Notes under the pieces: model-generated
Told to the model about the DNA's origin: nothing
The model's input: only the letters and a program-made list of their open reading frames with translations
Databases searched by the model: none
Translations under genes and position numbers: made by a program
Source of the DNA: Actinomycetota bacterium
GTDB lineage: Bacteria > Actinomycetota > Acidimicrobiia > IMCC26256 > PALSA-555
Reading direction: 5' to 3'
Assembly: GCA_016870355.1 (NCBI GenBank)
Contig: VGBR01000006.1
Coordinates: 1 to 64,000, forward strand
Length of the DNA stretch: 64,000 nucleotides
In this document: positions 7,619 to 16,178 of the stretch, piece by piece
How the letters are laid out: the number at the start of each line of letters is the position of its first letter
How positions within the stretch are numbered: the first letter of the stretch is position 1

Positions 7619-9388
7619 GTGTCAGCGGAGAAGCTGCGGGATCGCGCCGTGCCGGCGCCCGGTGAGGCGCCCATGCCGGCCGCTGACGCGGCCGAGATCC
7701 TGCGACGCAACGCGACCGATCCGGATCTGAAGGACCGACCGGCGGTCAAGTTCGGCGACCGCGTGTGGAGCCACTCCGAGTACGTCGCGGAGTCGATGCG
7801 CTGGGCGAACCTCTTCCTCGACCGTGCGAAGACCAAGGCTTCGCCGTCCGGCGCGCTCCATGTGGGCGTGCTGCTCGACAACACACCCGACTACCTCTTC
7901 GCGCTCGGTGGCGCGGCGCTCTCAGGATCTGCCGTTGTTGGCGTGAACCACACCCGACGTGACGAGCACTTGCTGCGCGACATCGAGCACACGCACTGCG
8001 GTCTTGTCGTCACCGAGCCGCGGCATGCTCAGCTGCTCGAGCCGATCGCGAAGGGTCTGCCCGAGATGCTCGTGACGCACCGGCACCCCGATCCGGGCGA
8101 CCCGGACGCCGCGCTCGGCGCCGACCTCGACGACGCGCTCGCCGCGGTCGCGACCACGGACCTGGGCATCGAGCCGGGTCCCGACACCCTCTGGGGACTG
8201 ATCTTCACGTCCGGCACCTCGGATGCGCCGAAGGCGGTCATCTGCACGCAACGGCGGTTCCTCGTCACCGGGACCCGGATGACGATCATCATGGATCTCA
8301 CTGCCGACGACGTCGGCTACATCTGCATGCCGTTGTTCCACTCGAATGCGCTGATGGTCGGCTGGGCGCCATCGATCGTGCTCGGCGCGTCGGTCGGGCT
8401 CGCCCGCAAGTTCAGTGCGTCGCAGTGGCTCGCCGACATCGGTCAGTACGGCTCCACCTACTTCAACTACACCGGCAAGCCGCTCGCGTACATCCTGTCG
8501 ACGCCCGAGCATCCCGACGATGCCGACAACTCGTTGCGCGTCGCGTTCGGCAACGAGGGTTCACCGGAGATCGTGGACACATTCTCAGAGCGCTTCGGCG
8601 TCGAGGTGATCGATGCGTACGGCGCGACCGAGGGCGGTGTCGCGGTGAATCGCGACGCCGAAGAGCGGTCGGGCGCGCTGGGGCAGGTTGCCGAGAACGT
8701 GCAGATCGTCGACGAGGACGGCAAGGAGCTCCCGCGCGCGAAGTTCGACGCCGACGGGCGGCTCACGAACGCCGAAGAGTGTGTCGGCGAGATCGTGAAC
8801 ACAGCGGGCGCCGGGCCGTTCGAGGGCTACTACAACAACGACGAGGCGAACACCAAGACGCTGCGCTTCGGCTGGTACTGGACCGGTGACCTCGGGTACC
8901 TCGACGATGACCGCTACCTGTACTTCGCCGGTCGCAACGCCGACTGGCTTCGGGTCGACGGCGAGAACTTCCCGGCGCAGCCGATCGAGAACACGATCTC
9001 CCAGCACCCCGATGTCGTGCTCGCGGCGGTCTACGGGGTCCCCGACGACCAGGCGGGCGACCAGGTGATGGCGGGGCTGGTGCTCCGGGATGGCGCGGGG
9101 CTCGACGCCGCGGACTTCTCGAAGTGGATCGACGCGCAGGACGCGATCGGCCCCAAGTGGCGGCCGCGCTACGTGCGCGTGATGCAGGACCCGCCGACGA
9201 CCGGCACGAACAAGATCATCAAGCGCACGCTCGTGCACCAGAAGTTCCGGTCGGATCGCATCGGTGGCGACGCGGTGCTCGTACGGAACCGTGGAGAGGA
9301 CGAGTACCACCCGTTCACGGCGAGCGACGAGACGGAGCTCCGCAAGTCGTTCGACAAGCACGGCCGCGCACGGTTCTGGGACCTGTAG
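7619..9388 (+). CDS. AMP-dependent acyl-CoA synthetase (FadD-like)
   Basis: A 589-aa ANL-superfamily ligase. It has the P-loop-like motif IFTSGTSDAPKAV, the YGATEGG adenylate motif, GWYWTGDLGYLDDDRYLYFAGR with the hinge, and a C-terminal TGTNKIIKRTL with the catalytic Lys. It would activate a carboxylic acid to acyl-CoA via an acyl-adenylate. GTG 7619 lies 7 nt after TAGCCT, a leaderless start. The adjoining acyl-CoA dehydrogenase and VOC protein (7619-10958, gaps of 14 nt and a 1-nt overlap) form an operon for activating and dehydrogenating a specific acid. The chain-length or ring substrate is not determinable. Confidence 0.9.
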   Translation: MSAEKLRDRAVPAPGEAPMPAADAAEILRRNATDPDLKDRPAVKFGDRVWSHSEYVAESMRWANLFLDRAKTKASPSGALHVGVLLDNTPDYLFALGGAALSGSAVVGVNHTRRDEHLLRDIEHTHCGLVVTEPRHAQLLEPIAKGLPEMLVTHRHPDPGDPDAALGADLDDALAAVATTDLGIEPGPDTLWGLIFTSGTSDAPKAVICTQRRFLVTGTRMTIIMDLTADDVGYICMPLFHSNALMVGWAPSIVLGASVGLARKFSASQWLADIGQYGSTYFNYTGKPLAYILSTPEHPDDADNSLRVAFGNEGSPEIVDTFSERFGVEVIDAYGATEGGVAVNRDAEERSGALGQVAENVQIVDEDGKELPRAKFDADGRLTNAEECVGEIVNTAGAGPFEGYYNNDEANTKTLRFGWYWTGDLGYLDDDRYLYFAGRNADWLRVDGENFPAQPIENTISQHPDVVLAAVYGVPDDQAGDQVMAGLVLRDGAGLDAADFSKWIDAQDAIGPKWRPRYVRVMQDPPTTGTNKIIKRTLVHQKFRSDRIGGDAVLVRNRGEDEYHPFTASDETELRKSFDKHGRARFWDL

Positions 9389-9402
9389 GCGGAGCAGTCA
9401 GG

Positions 9403-10566
9403 TTGGACCTGAGCTTCACCGACGATGAGCGCGCGTTCGCGGAGGAGATCCGCGGCTGGCTCGCCGCGAACCTCGATCTTCCGCCTGGCTTCGCGTCGCT
9501 CGACGAGGAGATCGAGTGGGGGCGCCGCTGGCAGGCGAAGCTCGCCGCAGAACGATGGATCGGCATCCACTGGCCGTACGAGTACGGCGGCCGCGGCGCG
9601 TCTCCCATCCAGGTCGCGATCTACAACATGGAGTACGCCCGCTCACGCGCCCTCCAGCCAGTGAACCGCGTCGGCATCAACCTCGCTGGCCCCACACTCC
9701 TTGCGCACGGCACCGACGAGCAGAAGCTGCGCTGGCTCCCGACGATCCTCAATGCCGAGGAGATCTGGTGCCAGCTCTTCAGTGAACCCGACGCCGGCTC
9801 GGATCTCGCGGCGCTCTCCACCAAGGCCACCCCTGTCGAAGGCGGATGGGTCCTGAGCGGACAGAAGGTGTGGTCGAGCTACGCACAGTTCGCTCGATGG
9901 GGCATCTGCCTCGCGCGCACCAACCCTGAGCAGCCGAAGCACCGTGGCATCTCGTACCTCGTGATCGACATGGAGGCTGACGGCATCGAAGTTCGGCCGC
10001 TGGTCCAGATCACCGGCGAGGCCGAGTTCAACGAGGTGTTCTTCGATGAGGTGTTCGTCCCCAGCGAGCACCTGGTGGGCGGGCTCGACCAGGGGTGGGC
10101 TGTCGCCAACACGACGCTGGCCCACGAGCGCGGGACGGCCTTCCCGTTCAAGGAGCAAGTTGTCCACGAGGTATACCTCGACGACCTGTACGCCCTTGCG
10201 CGTCGCGATGGCCTGCTCGACGACGTGGAGGCGAGCGACGGGTTGGCACAGTCGTTCGTGGAGCTGCGGGTGCTGCGATTGCACAACTGGCGCACGTTGT
10301 CGCGCCTGGCCCGGGGCGAGGAGCCCGGTCCCGAGTCGTCGTGGGTCAAGCTCGCGTGGACCGACATGACCCAGAACCTGTCGGCCCGCGCGCTGGAGCT
10401 GTGCCAGGACGCGTCACCGCTGTGGCGCGGTGCGCACGATCTTCCCGACGACGGGCGCTGGCAGCGTCAATGGCTCTGGAGCAAGGCCGCGTCCATCGCC
10501 GGTGGCACGTCAGAAGTCCAGAAGAACATCATCGCCGAGCGCATCCTCGGCCTCCCACGCGGCTGA
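9403..10566 (+). CDS. acyl-CoA dehydrogenase
   Basis: A 387-aa FAD-dependent dehydrogenase. It begins LDLSFTDDERAF from a TTG start with GGCGGAG upstream. FSEPDAGSDLAAL and GWVLSGQKVWSS mark the flavin-binding middle domain. SIAGGTSEVQKNIIAERILGLP is the conserved C-terminal signature. This long-N-terminal type resembles the FadE17/26-like subfamily found in actinobacterial steroid or complex acyl-CoA catabolism. It inserts a trans-2 double bond into an acyl-CoA. The stop codon overlaps the next gene's ATG by one base (TGATG). Confidence 0.9.
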   Translation: MDLSFTDDERAFAEEIRGWLAANLDLPPGFASLDEEIEWGRRWQAKLAAERWIGIHWPYEYGGRGASPIQVAIYNMEYARSRALQPVNRVGINLAGPTLLAHGTDEQKLRWLPTILNAEEIWCQLFSEPDAGSDLAALSTKATPVEGGWVLSGQKVWSSYAQFARWGICLARTNPEQPKHRGISYLVIDMEADGIEVRPLVQITGEAEFNEVFFDEVFVPSEHLVGGLDQGWAVANTTLAHERGTAFPFKEQVVHEVYLDDLYALARRDGLLDDVEASDGLAQSFVELRVLRLHNWRTLSRLARGEEPGPESSWVKLAWTDMTQNLSARALELCQDASPLWRGAHDLPDDGRWQRQWLWSKAASIAGGTSEVQKNIIAERILGLPRG

Positions 10567-10958
10567 TGCCCCGCGTCGTTGGACTCGACCACATCGTGCT
10601 GAACTGCGCGGACGTCGAACGATCGCTGGCGTGGTACTGCGACGAGCTCGGCCTTGAGCCGGTGAGGGTCGACGAGTGGAGGCGCGGCGAGACGTTCTTC
10701 CCGTCGGTGCGCGTCGACGCCACCACGATCATCGATCTCTTCCCGGCCGAGCGCACGGGCACGAACATGGAGCATGTGTGCTTGGTCATCGAGCCGACGG
10801 ATCTCGCCGCGCTCGCCGCGAGTGGCCGCTTCGAGGTTGTCGGTGAGGGTCCGACGGACCACTTGTTCGGCGCTCAGGGCTACGCGACCTCCCTCTACGT
10901 GAGGGATCCCGACGGCAACACCGTGGAGCTGCGCGCCTATGGGGACAAAGGGTCGTAG
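10566..10958 (+). CDS. VOC family (glyoxalase/bleomycin-resistance/dioxygenase) protein
   Basis: A 130-aa protein with two beta-alpha-beta-beta-beta modules. VVGLDHIVLNCADVERSLAWY holds the first metal-ligand His, EHVCLVIEP the second, and YVRDPDGNTVELRA the C-terminal Glu. It is a single-domain vicinal-oxygen-chelate protein that acts as a dimer. Reactions in the superfamily include epimerisation, isomerisation and ring cleavage. The position immediately after an acyl-CoA dehydrogenase raises a methylmalonyl-CoA-epimerase-like possibility, but the motif set is equally compatible with other VOC activities. Confidence 0.85.
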   Translation: MPRVVGLDHIVLNCADVERSLAWYCDELGLEPVRVDEWRRGETFFPSVRVDATTIIDLFPAERTGTNMEHVCLVIEPTDLAALAASGRFEVVGEGPTDHLFGAQGYATSLYVRDPDGNTVELRAYGDKGS

Positions 10959-10980
10959 CGGACAGGAAGCCGAAGGTCGG

Positions 10981-11784
10981 CTAGGGCTTGCGAGCACCTA
11001 CCCACAGGGTGAACCGCGACAGCCGCAGGTAGCCCATCCGCTCGTAGACCGGTTGCCCGGGGTCGCTCGCGATCAACATGGCGGGCAGCTCGGGGTCGCC
11101 AGCGTCGCGGCCCAGGTGAGCGCTTCCCCGATGCGCTTGCCGCGCGCCCTCGGGTGCGTCGAGATCCACTCCACGTCCACGAGCGTGCTCGTGACGTGCG
11201 CGGCCGCGGTGCCGACCGGCTTACCGTCGAGGATGCCGAGGAACATGTGCCAACCCTCGAGGTCGAGGAGGCCCGGGCGGAACGTGCGCCGGCCCGCCAG
11301 CTCGGGCACCGGGTACGCCTCGACCATGGTGGCGTCGAACTGCTCGAGCGCGACCGCGTCCCGAACCTCCACGATCTCGAGGCCGTCAGGTGTGGGCACC
11401 TCCGCCGGGTCCGCGGGACGCAGCATGAACGGGGGATGACCCATGAGCGTCCAGCCCCGGTCGGCGATCCACGGCATCGGCGTCGCGCTGTAGACGAGGA
11501 ACGGCGTGTCGTCATCATCGGGCTCGAAGAACTCGCTGATTGCTTCCAGCATCGGGTCGCTGGCGTCGACGACCGGGCGCAGCGGCACCGCGATGTTGAA
11601 GAACGGGAACGCGACGTGCATGTCGACAGCGACGAAGTCGTCGGTCCGCACCGTGGCGCTGTCGGTGCTCCGACCCAGGCCTTCACACAGGGTCGGCGTA
11701 CGCCTCGACGTACTCGCGCGTCAGCGTGTCGGTGCGGGGCGTCGAAGCGCCCCAACCATCGGGCAACCGGTCGGCGCGGTCGCT
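10981..11784 (-). pseudogene. GNAT-family N-acetyltransferase, two compensating frameshifts
   Basis: The protein is readable only by changing frame twice. Codons from GTG 11782-11784 (MSDRADRLPDGWG...) run to a TGA at 11683. The middle part (about 11685-11100), with the whole donor region including VDVEWISTHPRARGKRIGEAL (the R-x-x-G-x-A/G acetyl-CoA loop), is in a second frame. The tail MLIASDPGQPVYERMGYLRL returns to the first frame. Apparent events are one extra base near 11686 and one missing C near 11100, net zero. Either both are sequencing errors in one intact gene of about 267 codons, or the gene is decaying. Its start overlaps the stop of the 42-codon ORF (GTGA). Confidence 0.7.
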
Positions 11785-11909
11785 CACAAGAAGCGACGGA
11801 TCAGCCTGTCCTTCTTCGTGTACGGCGAGTACGCGAGCGCCGGGTTCGGCTTCACGCCCTTGCGCAACACGCTCTTGGCGTGACTGAACGTGTCGAACGT
11901 GGTGGTCAT
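11781..11909 (-). CDS. 42-residue basic small protein between HAD and GNAT genes
   Basis: ATG 11907-11909 to TGA 11781-11783 encodes 42 residues: MTTTFDTFSHAKSVLRKG, then a Pro/Tyr/Lys-rich middle and a KKDRLIRRFL end, strongly basic. Translation is supported by position: its ATG overlaps the TGA of the HAD gene (ATGA) and its TGA overlaps the GTG of the GNAT gene (GTGA), so ribosomes could pass through all three. No homologue is known to me. It might be a regulatory or scaffold peptide, or a fragment of a formerly longer protein. Confidence 0.5.
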
Positions 11910-12610
11910 CCGAGCTCCTCGAAGACGGTGTGCAGGTCGGGGCCGATGACAACGCCTTCCTCCGTGAGGTCATCGGGCGCGGTGTCGTCGGGCCAGTGCC
12001 CTTCCCGGCGAAGGTACACCGGTCGCATCCCGTACGCCCGGGGACCGATCACATCGGGACCCCAGGTGTCGCCAACGAACACCACTTCACCTGGTAATAC
12101 ACCGATCTTGGCGAGCGTATGCTCGAAGATGCGCGGATGCGGCTTGCGGGCACCAGCCCAGGCCGATGACACGATCACGTCGAACGCGTCAGTCAGGCCG
12201 GCTTCCTCGACGGCCTCGGCGAGATCCCAGTCCCAGTTCGAGCAGATCGCGAGCTGGAGTCCGCAGCCACGGAGCTTCGCGAGCACCTCGGGGACTTCGT
12301 CGTAGGCCTCGATGGTGCGTTGCTCGTTGCCGGCGCGCAGCTTCTCGCGCACCAGCTCGTACTCACCGTGGTGCAGGTCGGTCTCGGACAGCATGGCGAG
12401 CAGGCGTTCTTGCTGCCACGCCATGTAGTGCTCGCGGCTCCGAGACTGCTCGAGGTGCTCGATCCCGTCGAGCTCGCCTTGCCAGAAACGGCGGCGGATC
12501 TCTTCGGCGAGCTCGACACCGTGCTCGGCAAGCACCTCGTCGACCGACACCCAACGGGTGGCGCGGGCCAACGTTCCATAGAAGTCGAGCAGCACGGCTT
12601 CGATTGCCAT
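11906..12610 (-). CDS. HAD-family hydrolase
   Basis: A 234-aa haloacid-dehalogenase superfamily phosphatase. Motif I is LLDFYGTL (nucleophile Asp9), motif II LAICSNWDWDL, motif III Lys in GARKPHPRIF, and motif IV VVFVGDTWGPDVIGP. The helical C1 cap lies between residues 15 and 95. The motif order and cap resemble 2-haloacid dehalogenase/phosphoglycolate phosphatase-type members. The substrate is unassigned. It starts at ATG 12608-12610, with GAGAAT 6 nt upstream. It heads an overlapping three-gene chain (HAD, 42-codon ORF, GNAT). Confidence 0.88.
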   Translation of the reverse strand: MAIEAVLLDFYGTLARATRWVSVDEVLAEHGVELAEEIRRRFWQGELDGIEHLEQSRSREHYMAWQQERLLAMLSETDLHHGEYELVREKLRAGNEQRTIEAYDEVPEVLAKLRGCGLQLAICSNWDWDLAEAVEEAGLTDAFDVIVSSAWAGARKPHPRIFEHTLAKIGVLPGEVVFVGDTWGPDVIGPRAYGMRPVYLRREGHWPDDTAPDDLTEEGVVIGPDLHTVFEELG

Positions 12611-12646
12611 GCTCCGATTCTCCCACTGCGGTGTGACACCACCTGA

Positions 12647-13009
12647 CTCGGCCGTGAGCCTCGCGGCCTAGGCGCGCGCTGGTGTCTCGGCACCGCCGGG
12701 GCGCTTCCCGGTCCGCTCCAGTCGGGGCTCGCCGATCTCGTCCGGCCGCTTGGCGTCGACCTCCCCGAACCGGCCGATGAGGCTCCGACCGACGGCGAGG
12801 CGCCGCGCGAGGGCGACGACGAGCCCGGCCGCCCGGCCGGCACGCCGTCGGGTCCGCCGGTCACCCCGTCGACCGGACCACCGGCCGACACGCCCGGCGG
12901 GCCACCGCCCAACACGCCCTCGGGTCCGCCGGTTACCCCGTCGACCGGACCACCGCCCGGGACGCCGGGTGGGCCACCACCCGGCACGCCCACCGGCCCA
13001 CCGGGCTAG
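12647..13009 (+). pseudogene. start-less Pro/Thr/Gly-rich C-terminal tail (gene remnant)
   Basis: An open frame of 120 codons ending at TAG 13007-13009 has coding-like composition but no ATG, GTG or TTG start. It begins with an ordinary-looking segment (LADLVRPLGVDLPEP), then an acidic linker, then Pro/Thr/Gly repeats built on TPSGPPVTPSTGPP. This looks like the C-terminal disordered tail of an exported or surface protein whose N-terminus has been lost, or is hidden by an indel. The opposite strand reads as a Gly-rich protein, but its extension becomes shadow-like, so the plus frame is preferred. Function unknown. Confidence 0.4.
12842..12955 (+). repeat. 72-nt-period tandem repeat inside the Pro/Thr tail
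   Basis: Two 42-nt blocks (12842-12883 and 12914-12955) differ at two positions and lie 72 nt (24 codons) apart. Each encodes TPSGPPVTPSTGPP. The period is a multiple of three, so the repeat preserves the plus-strand frame. Confidence 0.8.
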
Positions 13010-13053
13010 GGCGATCGGCCGGGTGCTCGCGGGGTCGGGCGTACACTCCGGGC

Positions 13054-14145
13054 GTGACCGTGGGGTCGAAGGCGATGATCGAGACCTACCGGAACGCCAC
13101 CTTCATCTCGACCGACGCGCACGTCACCGAGCCGATCGAGCTCTACGCCGAGCGCGTCGACGCCGAATTCCGAGACCGAGTCCCGCGCATCGAGACGGTG
13201 GGTGAGTGGCGCACGCTGCTGGTCGAGGGCATGAGCCCACGCCGGCTGATGCCGGCGTCCGAGCGCGAGGTCGCGATCGTCGGCGACTGCGATGCCGCGG
13301 ACCGGATCCGAGACCAGGAGAAGGACGGCGTCAGCGCCGAGGTCATCTTCCCGACCTTCGCGCTCCAGGCGTGCTTCTCGCCCGAGGACGCGCCGTTCCA
13401 GCTCGCGCTCTGCCGCGCGTACAACTCGTGGGCCGCAGAGGTGTTCGGGACGGAGCACCGGCTCCTCGCGGTCGGTCTCGTGCCGATGCTCGACATCGAC
13501 GCGGCGATCGTCGAGGCCAAGTCGCTGGCCGAGCGGGGCTTCCGCTCGCTGTTCCTCCCTGCCCGGGTGCTCCAGCGGGAGTACAACGACCCGGAGTACG
13601 ACCGCTTCTGGGCCGTGGCCGAAGACCTCGGGCTCCCGCTCACGTTCCACTCCGGCACCGGTCACGAACCCCGCGTCGTGCGCGGCAACGGCGGTGCCGT
13701 CATCAACTACCTGCTGGGAGCGCAGCTCGACGGACCGCGAGTGATCCTCAACTTCGCGGCGGGTGGCGCGCTCGACCGGTTTCCCGGCATCAAGATCGTG
13801 ACCGTCGAGACCGGGGCTTCGTGGCTCGGGTGGATCATGACCCAGGCCGACTCCATCTACCAGGACCACCTGCACTGGGCGCGGCCCAAGCTGTCGCTGA
13901 AGCCGAGCGAGCTCATCCAGCGTCAGGCGGCGGCGACGTTCATGTACGACCCGGTCGCGGTGAACAACCGGCACATCACCGGCACCGAGACCCTCATGTG
14001 GGGCAACGACTACCCGCACCCCGAAGGCACGTGGCCCGCATCCCAGGAGTACGCGGCCAAGCAGTTCGAAGGGGTGAGCGACGTCGACGTGCACGCGATC
14101 GTCGGCGGCAACGCGGCCGAGGTGTTCGGCTTCTCGCTCAGCTAG
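13054..14145 (+). CDS. amidohydrolase family 2
   Basis: A 363-aa TIM-barrel metal hydrolase. The N-terminal STDAHVTEP metal motif, the middle PLTFHSGTGHEP His motif, and the C-terminal LMWGNDYPHPEGTWP motif with the catalytic Asp define the family, which includes decarboxylases and lactonases of aromatic degradation. GTG 13054 is 6 nt after TACACT (13042-13047), so it is probably leaderless. The end overlaps the convergent TauE gene by 8 bp. Several amidohydrolase-2 paralogues occur in this window; none has a decidable substrate. Confidence 0.88.
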   Translation: MTVGSKAMIETYRNATFISTDAHVTEPIELYAERVDAEFRDRVPRIETVGEWRTLLVEGMSPRRLMPASEREVAIVGDCDAADRIRDQEKDGVSAEVIFPTFALQACFSPEDAPFQLALCRAYNSWAAEVFGTEHRLLAVGLVPMLDIDAAIVEAKSLAERGFRSLFLPARVLQREYNDPEYDRFWAVAEDLGLPLTFHSGTGHEPRVVRGNGGAVINYLLGAQLDGPRVILNFAAGGALDRFPGIKIVTVETGASWLGWIMTQADSIYQDHLHWARPKLSLKPSELIQRQAAATFMYDPVAVNNRHITGTETLMWGNDYPHPEGTWPASQEYAAKQFEGVSDVDVHAIVGGNAAEVFGFSLS

Positions 14146-15028
14146 TCGCGCGACGTCCCGCGAGCGCGCGACCGATCCTCGGACGCAGTCCCGCCAGCGC
14201 GATGAGCACGAGTGCGACCGCGTAGTACACCCAGTGGAAGTCGTGCATGTCCCATGAGCCGACCAGCTCTCGGATGTTCGTGATCAGCAGCAGTGCGGCA
14301 ACTGCGAGGCCGAGCAGGCGGGCCGGGAGGAAGCGCACCACATAGGCCGCAAGGGGAGCGGCGAGCACACCGCCAGCGAGCATTGCGAGCACGACCTCGG
14401 CATCGAGCCCGTCGCCGCCGAGCGAGGCGACCAACGACCCCGCGGCCACGACGGCGACCGCCACCTCGGCGGTGTTCACCGACCCGACCGCGAACCGGGG
14501 CGAGAGCCCGCGGTGCAGCAGGTATGGCGTGACCACCGGGCCCCACGCTCCGACCATGCCGTTGGTGATGCCGCCAGCGGTCGCGGCGATCTCGACGCCC
14601 TTCTCGTCGAACGTCGGCGGCACCTCGTCGCTCGCGACCTCAGCGGTGTCCGGCGCGAGCGGGAGCGGACGGCTGAAGCGAAACAGGATCCGGATGCCGA
14701 CGATCAGCAGCAAGCCGGCGAGGTAGGGCTTGAGGTCGTCGCCGTCGACGCTGGCCAAGACCGTCACTCCGATGAGCGCGCCGATCGCACCGGGGATCGC
14801 CAGCCGCACGACCAGCCGCCGATCGATGTTGTTGAACCGCCAGTGCGACACGCCCGCCGCGAAGCCGGTCGCGACCTTGGCCAGGTTGACCGTCGTGGAG
14901 ACGGTAGCGGGGGACAAGCCCTGGCTCAGCAGGATGCTCGTGGACGTCGGTCCGAACCCCATCCCGAGCGCGCCGTCGACCATCGAGGCGCAGAAGCCGG
15001 CGATGGCGACGACGACGACGTCATCCAC
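14138..15028 (-). CDS. TauE/SafE family sulfite/organosulfonate exporter
   Basis: A 296-aa polytopic membrane protein with about eight hydrophobic segments in two homologous halves. Each half opens with a short motif: FCASMVDGALGMGFGP in the first and GGITNGMVGAWGPVVTP in the second. This is the internal duplication of the TauE/SafE/YfcA family, which moves sulfite, sulfoacetate or other anions across the membrane. It starts at GTG 15026-15028, with GGAGGAGG about 11 nt upstream. It is divergent from an Rrf2-type regulator, which is the likely controller because Rrf2 proteins often regulate sulfur genes. Confidence 0.88.
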   Translation of the reverse strand: MDDVVVVAIAGFCASMVDGALGMGFGPTSTSILLSQGLSPATVSTTVNLAKVATGFAAGVSHWRFNNIDRRLVVRLAIPGAIGALIGVTVLASVDGDDLKPYLAGLLLIVGIRILFRFSRPLPLAPDTAEVASDEVPPTFDEKGVEIAATAGGITNGMVGAWGPVVTPYLLHRGLSPRFAVGSVNTAEVAVAVVAAGSLVASLGGDGLDAEVVLAMLAGGVLAAPLAAYVVRFLPARLLGLAVAALLLITNIRELVGSWDMHDFHWVYYAVALVLIALAGLRPRIGRALAGRRATS

Positions 15029-15050
15029 GGTGGGTGGGCCTCCTCCCGAT

Positions 15051-15085
15051 TCACGATATTGTCGATAAACTTAGTGTAGTATAGG
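15051..15085. promoter_or_regulatory. AT-rich divergent control region between TauE and Rrf2 genes
   Basis: A 35-bp AT-rich island in GC-rich surroundings, with an imperfect dyad (GATATTGTCGATAAA against TTAGTGTAGTATAGG) and TAGTAT/TATAGG hexamers about 35 nt before the Rrf2 start. It is the best candidate for the divergent promoters and for an Rrf2 operator. Assignment is from position and composition only. Confidence 0.5.
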
Positions 15086-15116
15086 TCGGCCCGGCAAGTC
15101 GGGGAGACTCGGAGCG

Positions 15117-15575
15117 ATGCGGATCACGGCGAAGGTCGACTACGCGATCAGGGCGCTGGCTGAGCTTGCCGCCGCGCCGGGTGAGGATCCGATCAAGGGC
15201 GAGGAGCTCGCGGCGGCCCAGGACGTGCCGTTGCGGTTCCTGGAGAACATCCTGCGCGAGCTGCGCCACGCCGGGATCGTGCAGACCCAGCGGGGGCCCG
15301 AGGGCGGCTATCGCCTGGCCCGTCCCGCGCGGGAGGTCACGCTGGCCGACGTGATCCGGGCGGTGGAAGGACCGCTCGCGGCGGTGCAGGGGGTGCGACC
15401 CGAGCGGCTGGCGGCCACGGGCGCCGCCGTCGCTCTGCCCGACGTGTGGATCGCGGTGCGCGCCAGCCTTCGATCCGTCCTCGAGCACGTCACCCTGGCC
15501 GACCTCGCGGCCGGACGACTTCCCCCTTCAGTGCGACGCATCGCCTCAGATCCCGACGCGCGCGCCCCGCACTGA
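15117..15575 (+). CDS. Rrf2 family transcriptional regulator (cysteine-free)
   Basis: A 152-aa winged-helix regulator. MRITAKVDYAIRALAELA, the recognition region PLRFLENILRELRHAGIVQTQRG and the wing GPEGGYRLARPAREVTLADVIRAVEGPL are textbook Rrf2/IscR sequence. The three conserved cysteines that hold an Fe-S cluster in IscR/NsrR/RsrR are absent; there is no cysteine in the protein. It therefore belongs with cluster-free Rrf2 members such as CymR-type sulfur regulators. The divergent TauE-type exporter is the obvious target. Confidence 0.9.
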   Translation: MRITAKVDYAIRALAELAAAPGEDPIKGEELAAAQDVPLRFLENILRELRHAGIVQTQRGPEGGYRLARPAREVTLADVIRAVEGPLAAVQGVRPERLAATGAAVALPDVWIAVRASLRSVLEHVTLADLAAGRLPPSVRRIASDPDARAPH

Positions 15576-15621
15576 CGGGGTCGCGCTTTCCTCTCGACCC
15601 ACATCGGCCTACCGTTGCGTC

Positions 15622-16146
15622 GTGCGGCGCGGGGTGGCGTTGGCGATCGTGAGCCTGATCATCCTGGGTGTGCCCGCGAGTGCGGCCGCGGCGAAGTCGA
15701 AGCTGAGGCTCACGAGCCCGGCGTTCGAACACCGCGGGGAGATTCCGGACGGGTTTACGTGCGATGGCGCGAGCGAGAACCCGCCACTCGAGTGGACGGG
15801 TGCTCCCAAGGGCGCGATCGAGATGGCGCTCACGATGGAGGATCCCGACGCGCCCGGTGGAACCTTCACGCATTGGGTGGCGTGGGGAATCGACCCGACC
15901 TCCGGCGCGCTCCCCGAAGCGGAGCTGCCCGCGGGCGTCATCGAAGGTGAGCCGCCCTACTTCGGTCCGTGTCCGCCCGCTGGCGAGACGCACCGCTACA
16001 AGCTCACGTTGTACGCGGTCGATACCCCCATCGAGCTCGAAGGCAGGATCTCCACGATCGACGACCTGCGGTCCGCGATCAAAGGCACCGTGCCGGCGAA
16101 GGCGAAGCTGGTGGGGCGCTACCAACGGGAAGTCGACACCGCGTAA
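15622..16146 (+). CDS. exported PEBP/YbhB-YbcL family protein
   Basis: 174 aa with an N-terminal signal peptide (residues 1-24, hydrophobic core then ASAAAA). The mature part is a phosphatidylethanolamine-binding-protein fold: SPAFEHRGEIPDGFTCDG, MEDPDAPGGTFTHWVAWGI (the anion-site DPD and H), and YFGPCPPAGETHRYKLTLYA. The bacterial YbhB group has no defined biochemical role. GTG 15622 lies 6 nt after TACCGT (15610-15615), a leaderless start. Confidence 0.88.
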   Translation: MRRGVALAIVSLIILGVPASAAAAKSKLRLTSPAFEHRGEIPDGFTCDGASENPPLEWTGAPKGAIEMALTMEDPDAPGGTFTHWVAWGIDPTSGALPEAELPAGVIEGEPPYFGPCPPAGETHRYKLTLYAVDTPIELEGRISTIDDLRSAIKGTVPAKAKLVGRYQREVDTA

Positions 16147-16178
16147 CCAAGTCCGAGAGCACGGGTCACATCGGTTTG

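Noticed and set aside
12193-12993. Gly-rich PE_PGRS-like protein on the minus strand
   Set aside because: The Gly-rich part is only the complement of the Pro/Thr repeat, and its extension runs antisense-like through the HAD gene in another frame.
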